A DNA stretch of 64,000 nt from Microbacterium sp. lyk4-40-TSB-66 (GCF_030209475.1 NZ_JARVRW010000004.1:372001-436000), one strand, 5' to 3'; counted from the stretch's first letter, positions 10,147-22,052 are shown. Notes: a model not told the origin generated them from the sequence alone. Made by a program: numbers and translations.

Positions 10147-10215
10147 CGCATAAACGCCATCGGTGCGCGGAAACACGCTGTCGGGGTGTTTATGCGCACG
10201 AATCGTGTTTATGCG
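10147..10215. repeat. 69-bp element of four 19-bp units, two forward and two reverse
   Basis: Forward units start at 10147 (CGCATAAACGCCATCGGTG) and 10166 (CGCGGAAACACGCTGTCGG). Reverse units occupy 10178-10196 and 10197-10215; read on the other strand they are CGCATAAACACCCCGACAG and CGCATAAACACGATTCGTG. All four share CGC..AAAC. The second forward and first reverse units overlap by 7 bp. The element lies between two convergent genes, so it is unlikely to be an operator. The same geometry with different words occurs at 40931-40999. Confidence 0.8.
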
Positions 10216-10245
10216 TTCTCGGCCGCCACCTCGACGGCACCGCAC

Positions 10246-10521
10246 TCAGGAGCCGGCGTGTCGCTCGCGAGCGGTGATGCGCAGGCCCGAGGCCCGCAGG
10301 CGCCGCACGAGTTCCTTGCCGCCGATGTGTTCGGCACCGGCCGCGACCAGGTCGGCGTGGCGCTCCTCGGGCACGTCGTAGTGGTCGAGGTCGAAGGCGC
10401 GGCGGGGGATGCCGGCGGCCGCGGCGAAGGCGTGCAGCTCCTCGAGGTCGCTGTCGCTCACGAGGTGCGCCCACAGGCGTCCGTGCGCGGGCCACTGCGG
10501 GTCGTCGATGAGGATCGCCAT
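10246..10521 (-). CDS. DUF4031 domain-containing protein
   Basis: The 91-residue protein matches the short actinobacterial DUF4031 family, starting [20 protein letters not shown] and containing [13 protein letters not shown]. Function is unknown; no membrane segment or signal is visible. The ATG is preceded by TAGGAT with six bases between, so transcription is probably leaderless. It stands alone, convergent with rne and divergent from rplU. Confidence 0.8.
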   Translation of the reverse strand: MAILIDDPQWPAHGRLWAHLVSDSDLEELHAFAAAAGIPRRAFDLDHYDVPEERHADLVAAGAEHIGGKELVRRLRASGLRITARERHAGS

Positions 10522-10558
10522 TCCGCGATCCTACGGTCGACACGCGGGTCGAATGCTT

Positions 10559-10587
10559 TTGCCGGATGCCGCCCGGTGAGCTAAACT
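10559..10587 (+). promoter_or_regulatory. Promoter of rplU-rpmA
   Basis: TTGCCG at 10559-10564 and TAAACT at 10582-10587 are separated by 17 bp, the best-looking housekeeping promoter in the window. Transcription from about 10594 would give an rplU leader of roughly 140 nt. Ribosomal-protein leaders are often autoregulatory; no known leader class was recognised here. Confidence 0.7.
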
Positions 10588-10733
10588 CGACCCTTGGTGC
10601 GTCGCGTCCGCTCTACGTGAGCGTGACCCCGCTGACTTTCGTCGGCCGGATCGCACTGAGACTTGGGTCATCAGACCCTCCCAACGTCATCAGACAACCG
10701 GAGCCCCGCGCTCCCGAACGAAACAGGTGTGAA

Positions 10734-11042
10734 GTGGTTTACGCAGTTGTGCGCGCCGGCGGCCGCCAGGAGAAGGTCCAGGTCGGCACGGTCGTCGTGC
10801 TCGACCGCCAGAAGGCGAAGATCGGCGAGAGCATCCAGCTGCCCGCCGTCCTGTTCGTCGACGGCGACGCGGTCACGACCGACGCCGACAAGCTCGCGAA
10901 GGTCTCGGTCACGGCCGAGGTGCTCGGCGAGGAGCGCGGTCCGAAGATCGTGATCCAGAAGTTCAAGAACAAGACCGGCTACAAGAAGCGCCAGGGCCAC
11001 CGCCAGGACCTCACGCGCGTCAAGATCACCGGCATCAAGTAA
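10734..11042 (+). CDS. rplU: 50S ribosomal protein L21
   Basis: L21 binds 23S rRNA in the large subunit. The protein is 102 residues, the standard length, beginning [18 protein letters not shown] and ending [13 protein letters not shown]. The GTG at 10734 is chosen because the family starts exactly here; a longer upstream reading frame is not conserved in kind. rpmA follows after 18 bases, and the pair has a promoter at 10559-10587 and a terminator at 11341. Confidence 0.97.
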   Translation: MVYAVVRAGGRQEKVQVGTVVVLDRQKAKIGESIQLPAVLFVDGDAVTTDADKLAKVSVTAEVLGEERGPKIVIQKFKNKTGYKKRQGHRQDLTRVKITGIK

Positions 11043-11060
11043 GAGCCAGGAGACGCAGAG

Positions 11061-13808
<2,748 letters not shown>

Positions 13809-13812
13809 GCGC

Positions 13813-15072
13813 ATGACCGTCATCGCCGCCTCCGTCGACGAGCGCCTGCGTCTCGCCAAAGACGCGGCGCGCGAGATCGCCCTCCTCGACTCCGCTCGCA
13901 AGAGCGCGCTGCTCGACGCCGTGGCGGACGCCCTCGTGACCGCGACCGACGAGATCGTCGCCGCCAACGCCGACGACCTCGAGCGGGGGCGGACGGATGC
14001 CATCGGCGAGGCGCTCCTCGACCGTCTGCGCCTCGACACCGCGCGGGTGGCGGCCCTGGCCGCCGCTGTGCGCGACGTCGCCGACCTGCCCGACCCGGTC
14101 GGACGCGTGCTCGACGAGCGCACCCTGCCCAACGGCATCCGGCTGCAGAAGGTCGCGGTGCCGTTCGGCGTCGTCGGCTCCATCTACGAGGCCCGCCCCA
14201 ACGTGACGGTCGACATCGCCTCGCTGGCCCTTCGCTCCGGCAACGCCGTCGTCCTGCGCGGCGGGTCCGCCGCGCAGAGCACGAACGCCGTCCTCGTGTC
14301 GATCATGCGCGATGCCCTGCAGTCCCAGGGCGTGTCGCCCGAAGCCGTGCAGAGCGTCGACGACTTCGGTCGCGAGGGGGCGCGCGCCCTCATGAACGCC
14401 CGCGGTCTCGTCGACGTGCTGGTTCCGCGGGGGAGCGCCGGGCTGATCGAGACCGTCGTCACCGAGTCCACGGTGCCGGTGATCGAGACGGGGGCCGGAG
14501 TGGTCCACGTCTACCTCGACGCCACCGCCCGCGACGATTGGGCGCGCGACATCGTGCTCAACGCCAAGACGCAGCGCCCGAGCGTCTGCAACGCCGTCGA
14601 GACCGTGCTCGTGCACCGCGGCGCGGCCGACCGCCTGCTGCCGGAGCTGCTGGCATCCCTGTCCGACGCCGGTGTCACCGTGCACGGAGACGACGAGACC
14701 CGGGCGCACGACGGGCGTGTCGTCGCGGCGACCGACGACGACTGGGCGCGCGAGTACGGCACCCTCGATCTGGCCGTCCGTGTCGTCGACGACCTCGACG
14801 ACGCCCTCGCCCACATCCGTCGCTACTCGACGCACCACACCGAGTCGATCATCACCGACGACCAGGCCGCCGCCGACCGTTTCCTCGCCGAGGTCGACTC
14901 GGCCGTGGTCCTGGTCAACGCCTCGACGCGCTTCACCGACGGGGGCGAGTTCGGCTTCGGCGCCGAGGTCGGCATATCGACCCAGAAACTGCACGCCCGC
15001 GGACCCATGGGCCTCGCCGAGCTGACGAGCACCAAGTGGCTCGGGCGCGGCGGCGGCCAGGTCCGCGCCTGA
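13813..15072 (+). CDS. proA: Gamma-glutamyl phosphate reductase
   Basis: ProA reduces glutamyl phosphate to glutamate semialdehyde in proline synthesis, using NADPH. The 419-residue protein has the usual length and landmarks: PFGVVGSIYEARPNVTVD, RGGSAAQSTN, and the catalytic-cysteine block RPSVCNAVETVL. It is adjacent to proB. TACACT lies six bases before the ATG (13801-13806), inside the end of proB, so proA may also be transcribed separately and leaderless. Confidence 0.97.
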   Translation: MTVIAASVDERLRLAKDAAREIALLDSARKSALLDAVADALVTATDEIVAANADDLERGRTDAIGEALLDRLRLDTARVAALAAAVRDVADLPDPVGRVLDERTLPNGIRLQKVAVPFGVVGSIYEARPNVTVDIASLALRSGNAVVLRGGSAAQSTNAVLVSIMRDALQSQGVSPEAVQSVDDFGREGARALMNARGLVDVLVPRGSAGLIETVVTESTVPVIETGAGVVHVYLDATARDDWARDIVLNAKTQRPSVCNAVETVLVHRGAADRLLPELLASLSDAGVTVHGDDETRAHDGRVVAATDDDWAREYGTLDLAVRVVDDLDDALAHIRRYSTHHTESIITDDQAAADRFLAEVDSAVVLVNASTRFTDGGEFGFGAEVGISTQKLHARGPMGLAELTSTKWLGRGGGQVRA

Positions 15073-15122
15073 CCGCCTAAAATGGCTTTGCGCGCCGCGC
15101 AGACCACTCGAACGGAGTACTG

Positions 15123-15347
15123 ATGACTTTCGCCACGCTTCTCGCCCACGCCGCCGAAGAAGGCGGACACCACGGCGGCAACGTGCAGGCCGAGACCTTC
15201 TGGGTCGGCGCCGTGGCATTCGTGGTCTTCGTGCTGCTGAGCCTGGTCACGCTGTCGTACCGCAACGTGTCGAACCGTCACGCGCACAAGGCCGAGGCCT
15301 ACGCGCAGAAGCACGGCGCGCCTGTCCCCGAGGCGCACGGCCACTGA
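15123..15347 (+). CDS. Small single-span membrane protein, unknown
   Basis: The 74-residue protein starts [19 protein letters not shown]. It has one hydrophobic segment ([19 protein letters not shown], about residues 27-45), then a His/Lys-rich cytoplasmic-looking tail ending EAHGH. It is supported by a ribosome-binding site (ACGGAG) seven bases before the ATG and a -10-like TAAAAT at 15078-15083. It precedes nadD by ten bases. The histidine clusters at both ends could bind metal, but that is speculation. Confidence 0.8.
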   Translation: MTFATLLAHAAEEGGHHGGNVQAETFWVGAVAFVVFVLLSLVTLSYRNVSNRHAHKAEAYAQKHGAPVPEAHGH

Positions 15348-15357
15348 GGCCCACCGT

Positions 15358-15954
15358 ATGTCGGTGACGCGCGCCCCTCGCATCGGGGTCATGGGTGGGA
15401 CGTTCGATCCCATCCATCACGGTCACCTGGTCGCGGCGTCCGAGGTCGCGCAGTCGTTCGATCTCGATGAGGTCGTCTTCGTGCCCACGGGTCGCCCGTG
15501 GCAGAAGGACGACGTCACCGAGAGCGAGCACCGCTACCTCATGACGGTGATCGCGACGGCATCCAATCCGCAGTTCACCGTCAGCCGCGTAGACGTCGAT
15601 CGGGCCGGCCCGACCTACACGATCGACACGCTGCGCGATCTGCACGAACAGCGTCCGGGCGCCGAGCTGTTCTTCATCACCGGTGCCGACGCGGTCGAGC
15701 AGATCCTCAGCTGGCGCAATCACCAACAGCTGTGGGACCTGGCGCACTTCGTCGCCGTCTCGCGTCCCGGCCACGTGTTGAGCACCGAGGGACTCCCTTC
15801 CGAGAACGTGAGCCAATTGGAGATCCCCGCCCTGTCGATCTCGTCCACAGACTGCCGCGCCCGTGTGCGCCGAGGACACCCTGTGTGGTACCTCGTGCCC
15901 GACGGCGTCGTGCAGTACATCGCGAAGCACCATCTCTACCGGAGTAAGGCATGA
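15358..15954 (+). CDS. nadD: Nicotinate-nucleotide adenylyltransferase
   Basis: NadD joins nicotinate mononucleotide and ATP to make deamido-NAD. The 198-residue protein has the nucleotidyltransferase motif [14 protein letters not shown] at residues 10-23, and the C-terminal [22 protein letters not shown] that matches the ISST.IR motif. Its stop overlaps the next gene by ATGA. The nadD, unknown, rsfS order is widely conserved in actinobacteria. Confidence 0.96.
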   Translation: MSVTRAPRIGVMGGTFDPIHHGHLVAASEVAQSFDLDEVVFVPTGRPWQKDDVTESEHRYLMTVIATASNPQFTVSRVDVDRAGPTYTIDTLRDLHEQRPGAELFFITGADAVEQILSWRNHQQLWDLAHFVAVSRPGHVLSTEGLPSENVSQLEIPALSISSTDCRARVRRGHPVWYLVPDGVVQYIAKHHLYRSKA

Positions 15955-17015
15955 GCACTCCCGACACCCCCGAGACGCCCGCCCTGACCCGCCGTCAGTT
16001 GCGAGAGCTGCGTCAGACCGGCGCGACGCCGATCATCACGTCGAACGGCGACGCTGCGACCCCGGATGCCGCGACCCCGGCCGCCGAGTCCCCGGCCGCC
16101 GAGTCCCCGGCATCCGAGTCCCCGTCTTCGAACACCGCGGCTCCGGCCCCCGAGCCCGAGACCTCGGATGCCGTGGCTCCGGCCGCCGAGGCCGAGGCGC
16201 ACGCCGTCATCGAGGCCGTGCCGACCGCTGACGAACGCTCGTCGGCCGACGCCGCACGCCCGGTCGAGCCGGCGCCCGCCGCGGTCTTGGACTCGTACAC
16301 CGAGGCCGGCGCCGACCACGGCGTGTCCGGCCTCACCCGCCGACAAGCGCGCGAGCAGGAGAAGATCCGCACGGCATCCGTGCCCGTGATCAGCCCCGAC
16401 CTCGAGACGTCGGCGCCCGTCGTCGCGCCGACGCCCGAAGACACCCCGCAGCCGGCCATCTTCCGCCCCGCGGCGGCCGAGGCCCCCGCCCCCGCGGCTG
16501 CTCCCGCGCCGTCGGTGGTCAACCCCGCCCTCGGTTCGGAACTGCTCGACGGCGCGTCGCCCGACGTGTCGCTGCCGTCGTCTTTCGATCAGCTCCTCTC
16601 GCGCACCACCGGCGCGACCGGAACCGTCTCGACCCCGAACTCGCTGATCCTCTCGCAGACGCCGACGGGCGCGCCGCTCGTCGGCCCGGTGAGCGCGACC
16701 GGCGAGATCATGATCACGGGCACGTTCGACCTGCCCGAGGGCCTCGGCTCGGTCGGGCACGCCCCCGGCACCACCGATGGCCGCGATGCCGACGCCGTCC
16801 TCCTCGACGGCGAGCTCCCGGCCGCCTCGTCACCCACCCCGATCGCGGCCAGCGCCGCGATCAGCACCGTCAAGCAGCCCGGGGAGATCATCCGTCCCCC
16901 GGCACCCGAGAAGGGGAGCAAGCTCCTCGTGGGTCTCATCATCACGACGGGTGCTCTCTTCCTGGCGGTGGTCGGAACCCTCGGCCTCGCCTTCACGACA
17001 GGAGTCTTCCGATGA
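15951..17015 (+). CDS. Ala/Pro/Glu-rich protein with C-terminal membrane anchor, unknown
   Basis: The 354-residue protein is mostly low complexity (Ala, Pro, Glu, Ser), ending in one hydrophobic segment ([21 protein letters not shown]) and a short tail. Two copies of an LTRRQ.RE motif stand out: [13 protein letters not shown] near residue 11 and [13 protein letters not shown] near 125. These suggest duplicated basic binding motifs on a membrane-tethered disordered chain with the bulk in the cytoplasm. It is coupled on both sides by ATGA overlaps, to nadD and to rsfS. No known function was recognised. Confidence 0.85.
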   Translation: MSTPDTPETPALTRRQLRELRQTGATPIITSNGDAATPDAATPAAESPAAESPASESPSSNTAAPAPEPETSDAVAPAAEAEAHAVIEAVPTADERSSADAARPVEPAPAAVLDSYTEAGADHGVSGLTRRQAREQEKIRTASVPVISPDLETSAPVVAPTPEDTPQPAIFRPAAAEAPAPAAAPAPSVVNPALGSELLDGASPDVSLPSSFDQLLSRTTGATGTVSTPNSLILSQTPTGAPLVGPVSATGEIMITGTFDLPEGLGSVGHAPGTTDGRDADAVLLDGELPAASSPTPIAASAAISTVKQPGEIIRPPAPEKGSKLLVGLIITTGALFLAVVGTLGLAFTTGVFR

Positions 17016-17392
17016 CCGCCACCACCAACGGCAAAGAGATGGCGCAGATCGCCGCTCTCGCCGCCGACGCGAAGGGCGGCGACGACCTCGTCGCCCTCGA
17101 CGTGTCGGAGCCCCTTCCCCTCGTCGACGTCTTCCTCCTCGTCACCGGTCGCAACGAGCGCAACGTCGCCGCGATCGCCGACGAGATCGAGGAGAAGCTG
17201 CTCGAGGCGGGCCACAAGCGCCTCCGCCGCGAGGGCCGTCAGGAGTCCCGCTGGGTGCTCCTCGACTTCGGCGACCTCGTCGTGCACGTCTTCCACGAGG
17301 AGGAGCGCGTGTACTACGGCCTGGAGCGCCTGTGGAAGGACTGCCCCGTGGTCCCGCTCGAGATCCCCACGCCGGCGCACGCCGCGGAGTGA
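17012..17392 (+). CDS. rsfS: Ribosomal silencing factor RsfS
   Basis: RsfS binds L14 and blocks subunit joining when nutrients are short. The 126-residue protein has the standard fold length, with VFLLVTGRNERNVAAIADEIEEKL, WVLLDFGDLVVHVFHEEERVYYGLERLW as its signature in the C-terminal half. The start overlaps the preceding gene by ATGA. A terminator follows at 17403. Confidence 0.95.
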   Translation: MTATTNGKEMAQIAALAADAKGGDDLVALDVSEPLPLVDVFLLVTGRNERNVAAIADEIEEKLLEAGHKRLRREGRQESRWVLLDFGDLVVHVFHEEERVYYGLERLWKDCPVVPLEIPTPAHAAE

Positions 17393-17402
17393 CCACCATC
17401 CG

Positions 17403-17430
17403 ACGACGCCCTCTGCCCCACGGCAGGGGG
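17403..17430. terminator. Hairpin terminator between rsfS and the convergent TAXI gene
   Basis: A 12-bp stem (17403-17414 with 17419-17430) around a CCAC loop lies 10 bases after the rsfS stop. The two genes converge here, so it can serve both strands. Confidence 0.8.
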
Positions 17431-17465
17431 CGTTCCTCGTGTCCGGAGCCTCGTGGCCGTGCCGG

Positions 17466-18401
17466 TCAGCCGTACCGTTCGCGGTACCGCCGCTCGGCGG
17501 CGGGGTGCAACGGCACGGGAAGTGTGTCGATGAGGCTCGCCGGCGTCAGGTACTGGATGCCGAGGGAACCGGGCGGTACGAGACGCGCGGCGTCGTCGAT
17601 GAGCACGTCGACCAGTCGGCGCGCCAGGTCGTCGTCGAGATCGGGGTGGGCGAGGAGCAGGTTGGCCACGCCGATCGTCGGAATCGGCGTATCGGCGCCG
17701 TAGACACCCGCGGGGATCGTCGTGGCCACGTATGCGTCGGGGTAGCGTCGCAGCAGCTCGGGCAGGACGGGTGTCGTGTCGAGCACGCGGATCGGCGTCC
17801 GACCGGCCAGGGCGGCGATCTGAGGCGTCGGAACGCCGCCCGACCAGAAGAGCGCGTCGATCAGACCCTGCTCGAGGTCGTCCACCGCGTCGCGGAACGG
17901 CCGCTCGACCGTGACGGGGGGCGTCGACGCCGACGTCAGGCCGCCGGCGTCCAGGAGCCGGCGGGCGGTGGCGGCCGCCCCCGATCCCGCCGCTCCCAGA
18001 GAGACGACGCGCCCCGACAGGTCGGCGAGAGAGGTCAGGCCGTCGCCGGCGCGCACGATGCACTGCAGGTAGTTCTGGTACACCCTCCCGATGGCGACGA
18101 GATCGTCGCTCGGGGTGGCCGCTGCCGCGGAGTCCGCGAGAGAGAGCGCGAGGTCGACGCTCCCCGCGTCGAGCAGTGCGAGGTTGTCGACACTGCCCTC
18201 GGTCGCGAGCGCCGTGATCTCGACGCCGCCGGTCTCCCGCGCGACGGCGCTCAACAGTTCGCCGAACTGCAGGTAGCTCCCTCCCGGCTCGCCGCACCCG
18301 AGGGTCAGGGCGCGGGGCGGGGCGGGGGAGCACCCGGCCAGACCGACCGCTCCGGCGGCGATGCCCGCCCACAGGAACCCGCGTCGGGTGAGCTGCGTCA
18401 C
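17466..18401 (-). CDS. TAXI-family solute-binding lipoprotein, no TRAP permease nearby
   Basis: TAXI proteins are the binding subunits of some TRAP transporters. This 311-residue protein starts with a Tat-like twin-arginine signal (LTRRGFLWAG) and a lipobox ending LAGC, with Cys24 as the lipid-anchored residue. The body has the family pattern GEPGGSYLQFGELLSAV near the N-terminus and YVATTIPAGVYG later. No DctQ or DctM membrane subunit is near. Instead it is the third gene of a response regulator-histidine kinase operon, overlapping the kinase stop by GTGA. It may therefore act as a ligand receptor for the kinase rather than a transporter part; this is inference. Confidence 0.88.
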   Translation of the reverse strand: MTQLTRRGFLWAGIAAGAVGLAGCSPAPPRALTLGCGEPGGSYLQFGELLSAVARETGGVEITALATEGSVDNLALLDAGSVDLALSLADSAAAATPSDDLVAIGRVYQNYLQCIVRAGDGLTSLADLSGRVVSLGAAGSGAAATARRLLDAGGLTSASTPPVTVERPFRDAVDDLEQGLIDALFWSGGVPTPQIAALAGRTPIRVLDTTPVLPELLRRYPDAYVATTIPAGVYGADTPIPTIGVANLLLAHPDLDDDLARRLVDVLIDDAARLVPPGSLGIQYLTPASLIDTLPVPLHPAAERRYRERYG

Positions 18402-19786
18402 GATCGCCCCCAGACCAAGCGAGCCGCGAGTCCCCCGGCCGCGGAGCGATCGAGGACGAGCCGCCCGCCGGCGGCCCGCATCAGCTGGGCGACGATCGCG
18501 AGTCCGAGGCCCGTCCCGGTCTGCGTGGCGTCGCGACCGGCGCGCCAGAACCGCGTGCCCATCCGTACGAGGTCGTCGTCGGCGAGCCGTTTCCCGGAGT
18601 CCTCGACCACGAGCCGGATGCCATCGGCATCCTGTGCAAGGCTCACGCGCACCTCGGCCGAGGGACCGGCGTACTTGGCCGCGTTGTCGAGCAGCACGTC
18701 GACCATCTCGTCGAGGTCGGCCCGCCCGCAGGGGACCGTGACCGGCGGGCCGGGGGCGGTGGTCAGCCTGAGCCCGGCCGCCTCCAGGCGGTCGCGGTGA
18801 CGCTCGGCGACCTCGGCCGCCGTGACCGTGCACTCCCGCGCGGCGCCGTCGTCGCGGGCAGGATCGCGCCCCTGCGACTGGGCCGAGGCGCGGTGCTCCG
18901 CGTTGGCGAGGGTGAGCATGCGCTCCACCGTGTACTCGAGCCGATCGAGGTCGTCGTCGACGGCCGCGAGGTCGGTGGCCGCCTCGCCCTCCCGCGGCAG
19001 ACCGTCCACCCGTAGCCGGATCGCGGCGAGGGGCGTCCGCAACTGATGCGACGCGTCGGCGACGAAGCCGCGCTGCTGCTCGAGACTGCTCTCGACCTCG
19101 GCGGTCATCTCCCCGAATGCGCGGCTGAGGCGCCGCAGCTCGGGTGGGCCGGAGGGTCGCAACGGCGAGGGGTCGCGATGGGCGGTGACATCGGCCACGG
19201 CGGCGTCGAGGGCGCGAACGGGACGCAGGATCCACCGGGTCCACAGCAGCGACGCACCCATCAAGGCGCTGAGCAGCAGCACGCCGACCACGACGATCAC
19301 GGCCCAGGCGCGCGCCACGTCCGTCTGCGCGTCGCGCAGGTCGACGGCCAGCACGACGACGCCGGTCGACAGGTCGCCGGCGGCGATCACCGGCACGGCC
19401 ACGACGGCGGTGTCCGGACCCCAGGGCGTGACGCGGGGGAGCACGAGCTGGGGGAGGGCCCGGGATGCCGCGGTCACGAGCTCGTCGACACGCTCGTCGC
19501 GCGACAGGTCGCCGGCGGAGGCGACGGCATCCCCGCTCTCGTCGAGGACGAGCACCGATTCTCCATAGACGGCGTGGAAGCGCTGGAGGTAGGTCTGGAG
19601 GCCTTCGGCATCGCCCTGCACGAGCGCGGTGCGGGCGCGCTGGACCACCTGGTCGAGGGCGGCCGTGCGCTGCAGGGCGAGCTGCTGCGTGCGCGAATCG
19701 GCGAGGGACTGGGCCACGGGGATGAGCACGGCGACGACCGCGATCAACCCGAATACGAGCAGCGGCAGCAGGACGCGCAGCTTCAT
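18398..19786 (-). CDS. Sensor histidine kinase
   Basis: The 462-residue membrane kinase has a first membrane segment at about residues 6-28, an extracytoplasmic sensor region of ~130 residues, a second segment near 165-188, a HAMP linker and a HisKA domain with phospho-acceptor His247 in ADASHQLRTPL. The catalytic domain has VLLDNAAKYA (N box) and GTGLGLAIV (G box). It overlaps the response regulator by ATGA upstream and the TAXI lipoprotein by GTGA downstream. The three-gene operon suggests a TctE/TctD-like carboxylate-sensing system. The ligand is unknown. Confidence 0.95.
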   Translation of the reverse strand: MKLRVLLPLLVFGLIAVVAVLIPVAQSLADSRTQQLALQRTAALDQVVQRARTALVQGDAEGLQTYLQRFHAVYGESVLVLDESGDAVASAGDLSRDERVDELVTAASRALPQLVLPRVTPWGPDTAVVAVPVIAAGDLSTGVVVLAVDLRDAQTDVARAWAVIVVVGVLLLSALMGASLLWTRWILRPVRALDAAVADVTAHRDPSPLRPSGPPELRRLSRAFGEMTAEVESSLEQQRGFVADASHQLRTPLAAIRLRVDGLPREGEAATDLAAVDDDLDRLEYTVERMLTLANAEHRASAQSQGRDPARDDGAARECTVTAAEVAERHRDRLEAAGLRLTTAPGPPVTVPCGRADLDEMVDVLLDNAAKYAGPSAEVRVSLAQDADGIRLVVEDSGKRLADDDLVRMGTRFWRAGRDATQTGTGLGLAIVAQLMRAAGGRLVLDRSAAGGLAARLVWGRS

Positions 19787-20439
19787 CCGGCATCCTCGAG
19801 GCGATAACCGACACCGCGCACCGTCGTGATCGTCAGTTCGGGGAGCTTCTGACGCACCTGCCCCAGGTGCACGTCGAACGAGCGCGACGATGTCGCGTAC
19901 GCGTCGCCCCACACCTCGTCGAGCACCTGCTGGCGGCTGACGATCTGTCCCGCGCGTCGGGCGAGGGCGAACAGGATGCCGAACTCGTTCGGCGTGAGCG
20001 CCACCTCGCGCCCGTCGGCGGTGACGCGCCGCGCGTCGACGTCGATGCCGATGGATCCGACCTGCACGCGCGTGGGCTCCTCGGGAGGGCTGTAGCGGCG
20101 GGTGACGGCGATCAGGCGCGCGAGCAGCTCGTGCAGGCGCACCGGCTTGACCAGGTAGTCGTCGGCGCCGAGCGACAGTGCCCGCACCGTCGACCGCTCG
20201 TCGCCACGGGCGGTGACCACGATGACCGGAATCTGACTCACCGCGCGCAGCTGGCGGAGGGCATCGAGGCCGTCCATGTCCTCCAGGCCGAGGTCGAGCA
20301 GCACGACCTGCGCGTCGCGGTGGCGCAGCAGCACGTCGCTCCCACGGCTGACGCGCGTGCTCGCGTGGCCGGCGCGCTGCAACGCCGAGACGAGCGCTGC
20401 GGCGACGGAGCCGTCGTCCTCGGCCACGAGTACGTGCAT
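19783..20439 (-). CDS. OmpR-family response regulator
   Basis: The 218-residue protein has a receiver domain with acidic pocket EDD at 7-9, phospho-acceptor Asp49 in LLDLGLEDMDG, and the conserved Lys in LVKPVRLHEL. A C-terminal winged helix follows (ALTPNEFGILFALARRAG, FDVHLGQVRQKL). It is the first gene of the operon. TACGAT at 20446-20451 lies six bases before its ATG, suggesting leaderless transcription. The direct repeats at 20493-20511 are a plausible binding site. Confidence 0.95.
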   Translation of the reverse strand: MHVLVAEDDGSVAAALVSALQRAGHASTRVSRGSDVLLRHRDAQVVLLDLGLEDMDGLDALRQLRAVSQIPVIVVTARGDERSTVRALSLGADDYLVKPVRLHELLARLIAVTRRYSPPEEPTRVQVGSIGIDVDARRVTADGREVALTPNEFGILFALARRAGQIVSRQQVLDEVWGDAYATSSRSFDVHLGQVRQKLPELTITTVRGVGYRLEDAG

Positions 20440-20492
20440 GCCTTCATCGTAGGCATGCCCCTCCACGGCGAACGGCGGCGGGCCGTGGGCGA

Positions 20493-20511
20493 ATGTAAGG
20501 CGGATGTAAGG
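20493..20511. promoter_or_regulatory. Candidate response-regulator binding site (direct repeat)
   Basis: ATGTAAGG occurs at 20493-20500 and again at 20504-20511, an exact 11-bp step. Direct repeats one helical turn apart are what OmpR-family dimers bind. The site lies about 55-70 bp upstream of the putative start of the regulator operon and about 120 bp before the divergent MHS transporter, so it could control both. Confidence 0.55.
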
Positions 20512-20628
20512 ATCCGCGCGGAGGGCCGCTCCTTCTCGACAGGATGTCGGAATACGCCTCGTCGTCGTCGCCGGGAGAGTCCGAGGGCACACGAGACGAG
20601 AACCGTCCATCGACCGATCGGATCTCTC

Positions 20629-22011
20629 ATGTCAACGACGACACCACCGGCCACCACGACCACGATCCCCACGAGCCTCCGGCGCTCGATCTCGAACACC
20701 CTGAAGGGCTCGGCGGGCAACCTCGTCGAGTGGTACGACGTCTACGTCTACTCGGTGTTCGCGGTGTACTTCGAGTCGCAGTTCTTCAGCTCCGACGACA
20801 AGAACTCGACGATCTACGTGTGGGCGATCTTCGCCGTCACCTTCCTCATGCGTCCCATCGGTTCGTGGTTCTTCGGCCGTTTCGCCGATCGTCACGGTCG
20901 ACGGCTGTCGTTGACCGTGTCGGTCTCGCTGATGGCGTTCTGCTCCCTGATCATCGCCTTCGCCCCCACCGCGGAGATGATCGGCGTCGGCGCCGTCGTC
21001 ATCCTGGTCTTCGCCCGTCTCGTGCAGGGTTTCGCCACCGGTGGCGAGTACGGCACGAGCGCGACGTACATGTCGGAGGCGGCCATGCCCGGCCGGCGCG
21101 GCTTCCTCTCGTCGTTCCACTACGTCACCCTCGTCGGTGGTCACGTGCTGGCGCAGACGACCCTGCTCGTCATGGTCCTCACCCTCGACGAGGAAGCGAT
21201 CACGTCGTGGGGCTGGCGTGTCGCCTTCGCCATCGGCGGCGTCGCCGCGGTCGCGGTCTTCTGGATGCGGCGCACGATGGACGAGTCGCTGGAGAAGAGC
21301 GTCATCGACGACACCAAGTCGGGCCGATCGAAGGACTCGGGCTCGATGCGCGACCTGCTCGTGAACAACTGGCGTCCGCTGCTGCTCTGCTTCGCCGTCA
21401 CCGCGGGCGGTACGGTCGCGTTCTACACGTATTCGGTCACCGGCCCCAACATCGTCAAGACCGCCTTCTCGGGCGGCGACGTGGTGACCGGCACCGTGAT
21501 CAACCTCATCGCCCTCACCGCTCTGATGCTCATGCAGCCCCTCGGCGGGTGGCTGAGCGACAAGGTCGGTCGGAAGTCCCTCCTGGTCTTCTTCGGCGTC
21601 GGCGGCGTGCTGTACACGTGGTTCCTCATCACGATGCTCCCGCAGCAGACGAACGAGTTCGCGGCCTTCGCGATCCTGTTCGGCGGCTTCGTCATCCTCA
21701 CCGGATACACCTCGATCAACGCGCTGGTGAAGGCCCAGCTCTTCCCCACCCACGTGCGTGCACTGGGCGTCGGCCTCGGATACGCCCTCGCCAACTCGCT
21801 GTTCGGCGGGACGGCTCCCCTGCTGTATGCGGGAGCGCAGAGCACGGAGCAGGTGCCGCTGTTCATCGTCTACGTGACGGTCATCATCGCGGCCTCGCTC
21901 GCCGTGTACATCTTCGCCCTGCGCAACAAGGCGCCGAACTGGCTCGACGACGAGGTCCTCATGCGCGAGGCGCAGACGGCCCGGACCCGCGTGCCGGTGT
22001 CGACGCGCTGA
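20629..22011 (+). CDS. MHS-family (MFS) metabolite:H+ symporter
   Basis: The 460-residue protein has about twelve membrane segments and MHS-family features: LVEWYDVYVYSVFAVYF at the first helix, GRFADRHGRRLSL as the loop 2-3 MFS motif, and RLVQGFATGGEYG in helix 4. This family includes alpha-ketoglutarate, citrate and proline/betaine permeases; the substrate cannot be decided here. It is divergent from the two-component operon and shares its control region, so it is likely the target transporter. The ribosome-binding site is weak. A terminator follows immediately. Confidence 0.9.
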   Translation: MSTTTPPATTTTIPTSLRRSISNTLKGSAGNLVEWYDVYVYSVFAVYFESQFFSSDDKNSTIYVWAIFAVTFLMRPIGSWFFGRFADRHGRRLSLTVSVSLMAFCSLIIAFAPTAEMIGVGAVVILVFARLVQGFATGGEYGTSATYMSEAAMPGRRGFLSSFHYVTLVGGHVLAQTTLLVMVLTLDEEAITSWGWRVAFAIGGVAAVAVFWMRRTMDESLEKSVIDDTKSGRSKDSGSMRDLLVNNWRPLLLCFAVTAGGTVAFYTYSVTGPNIVKTAFSGGDVVTGTVINLIALTALMLMQPLGGWLSDKVGRKSLLVFFGVGGVLYTWFLITMLPQQTNEFAAFAILFGGFVILTGYTSINALVKAQLFPTHVRALGVGLGYALANSLFGGTAPLLYAGAQSTEQVPLFIVYVTVIIAASLAVYIFALRNKAPNWLDDEVLMREAQTARTRVPVSTR

Positions 22012-22022
22012 TCCCTCTCTCC

Positions 22023-22052
22023 GGACGCCCCCGCCGCACGGTGGGGGCGTCC
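22023..22052 (+). terminator. Terminator after the MHS transporter
   Basis: A perfect 10-bp stem (ggacgccccc at 22023-22032 with 22043-22052) and a 10-nt loop lie 12 bases after the stop, followed by GTT. Confidence 0.8.
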
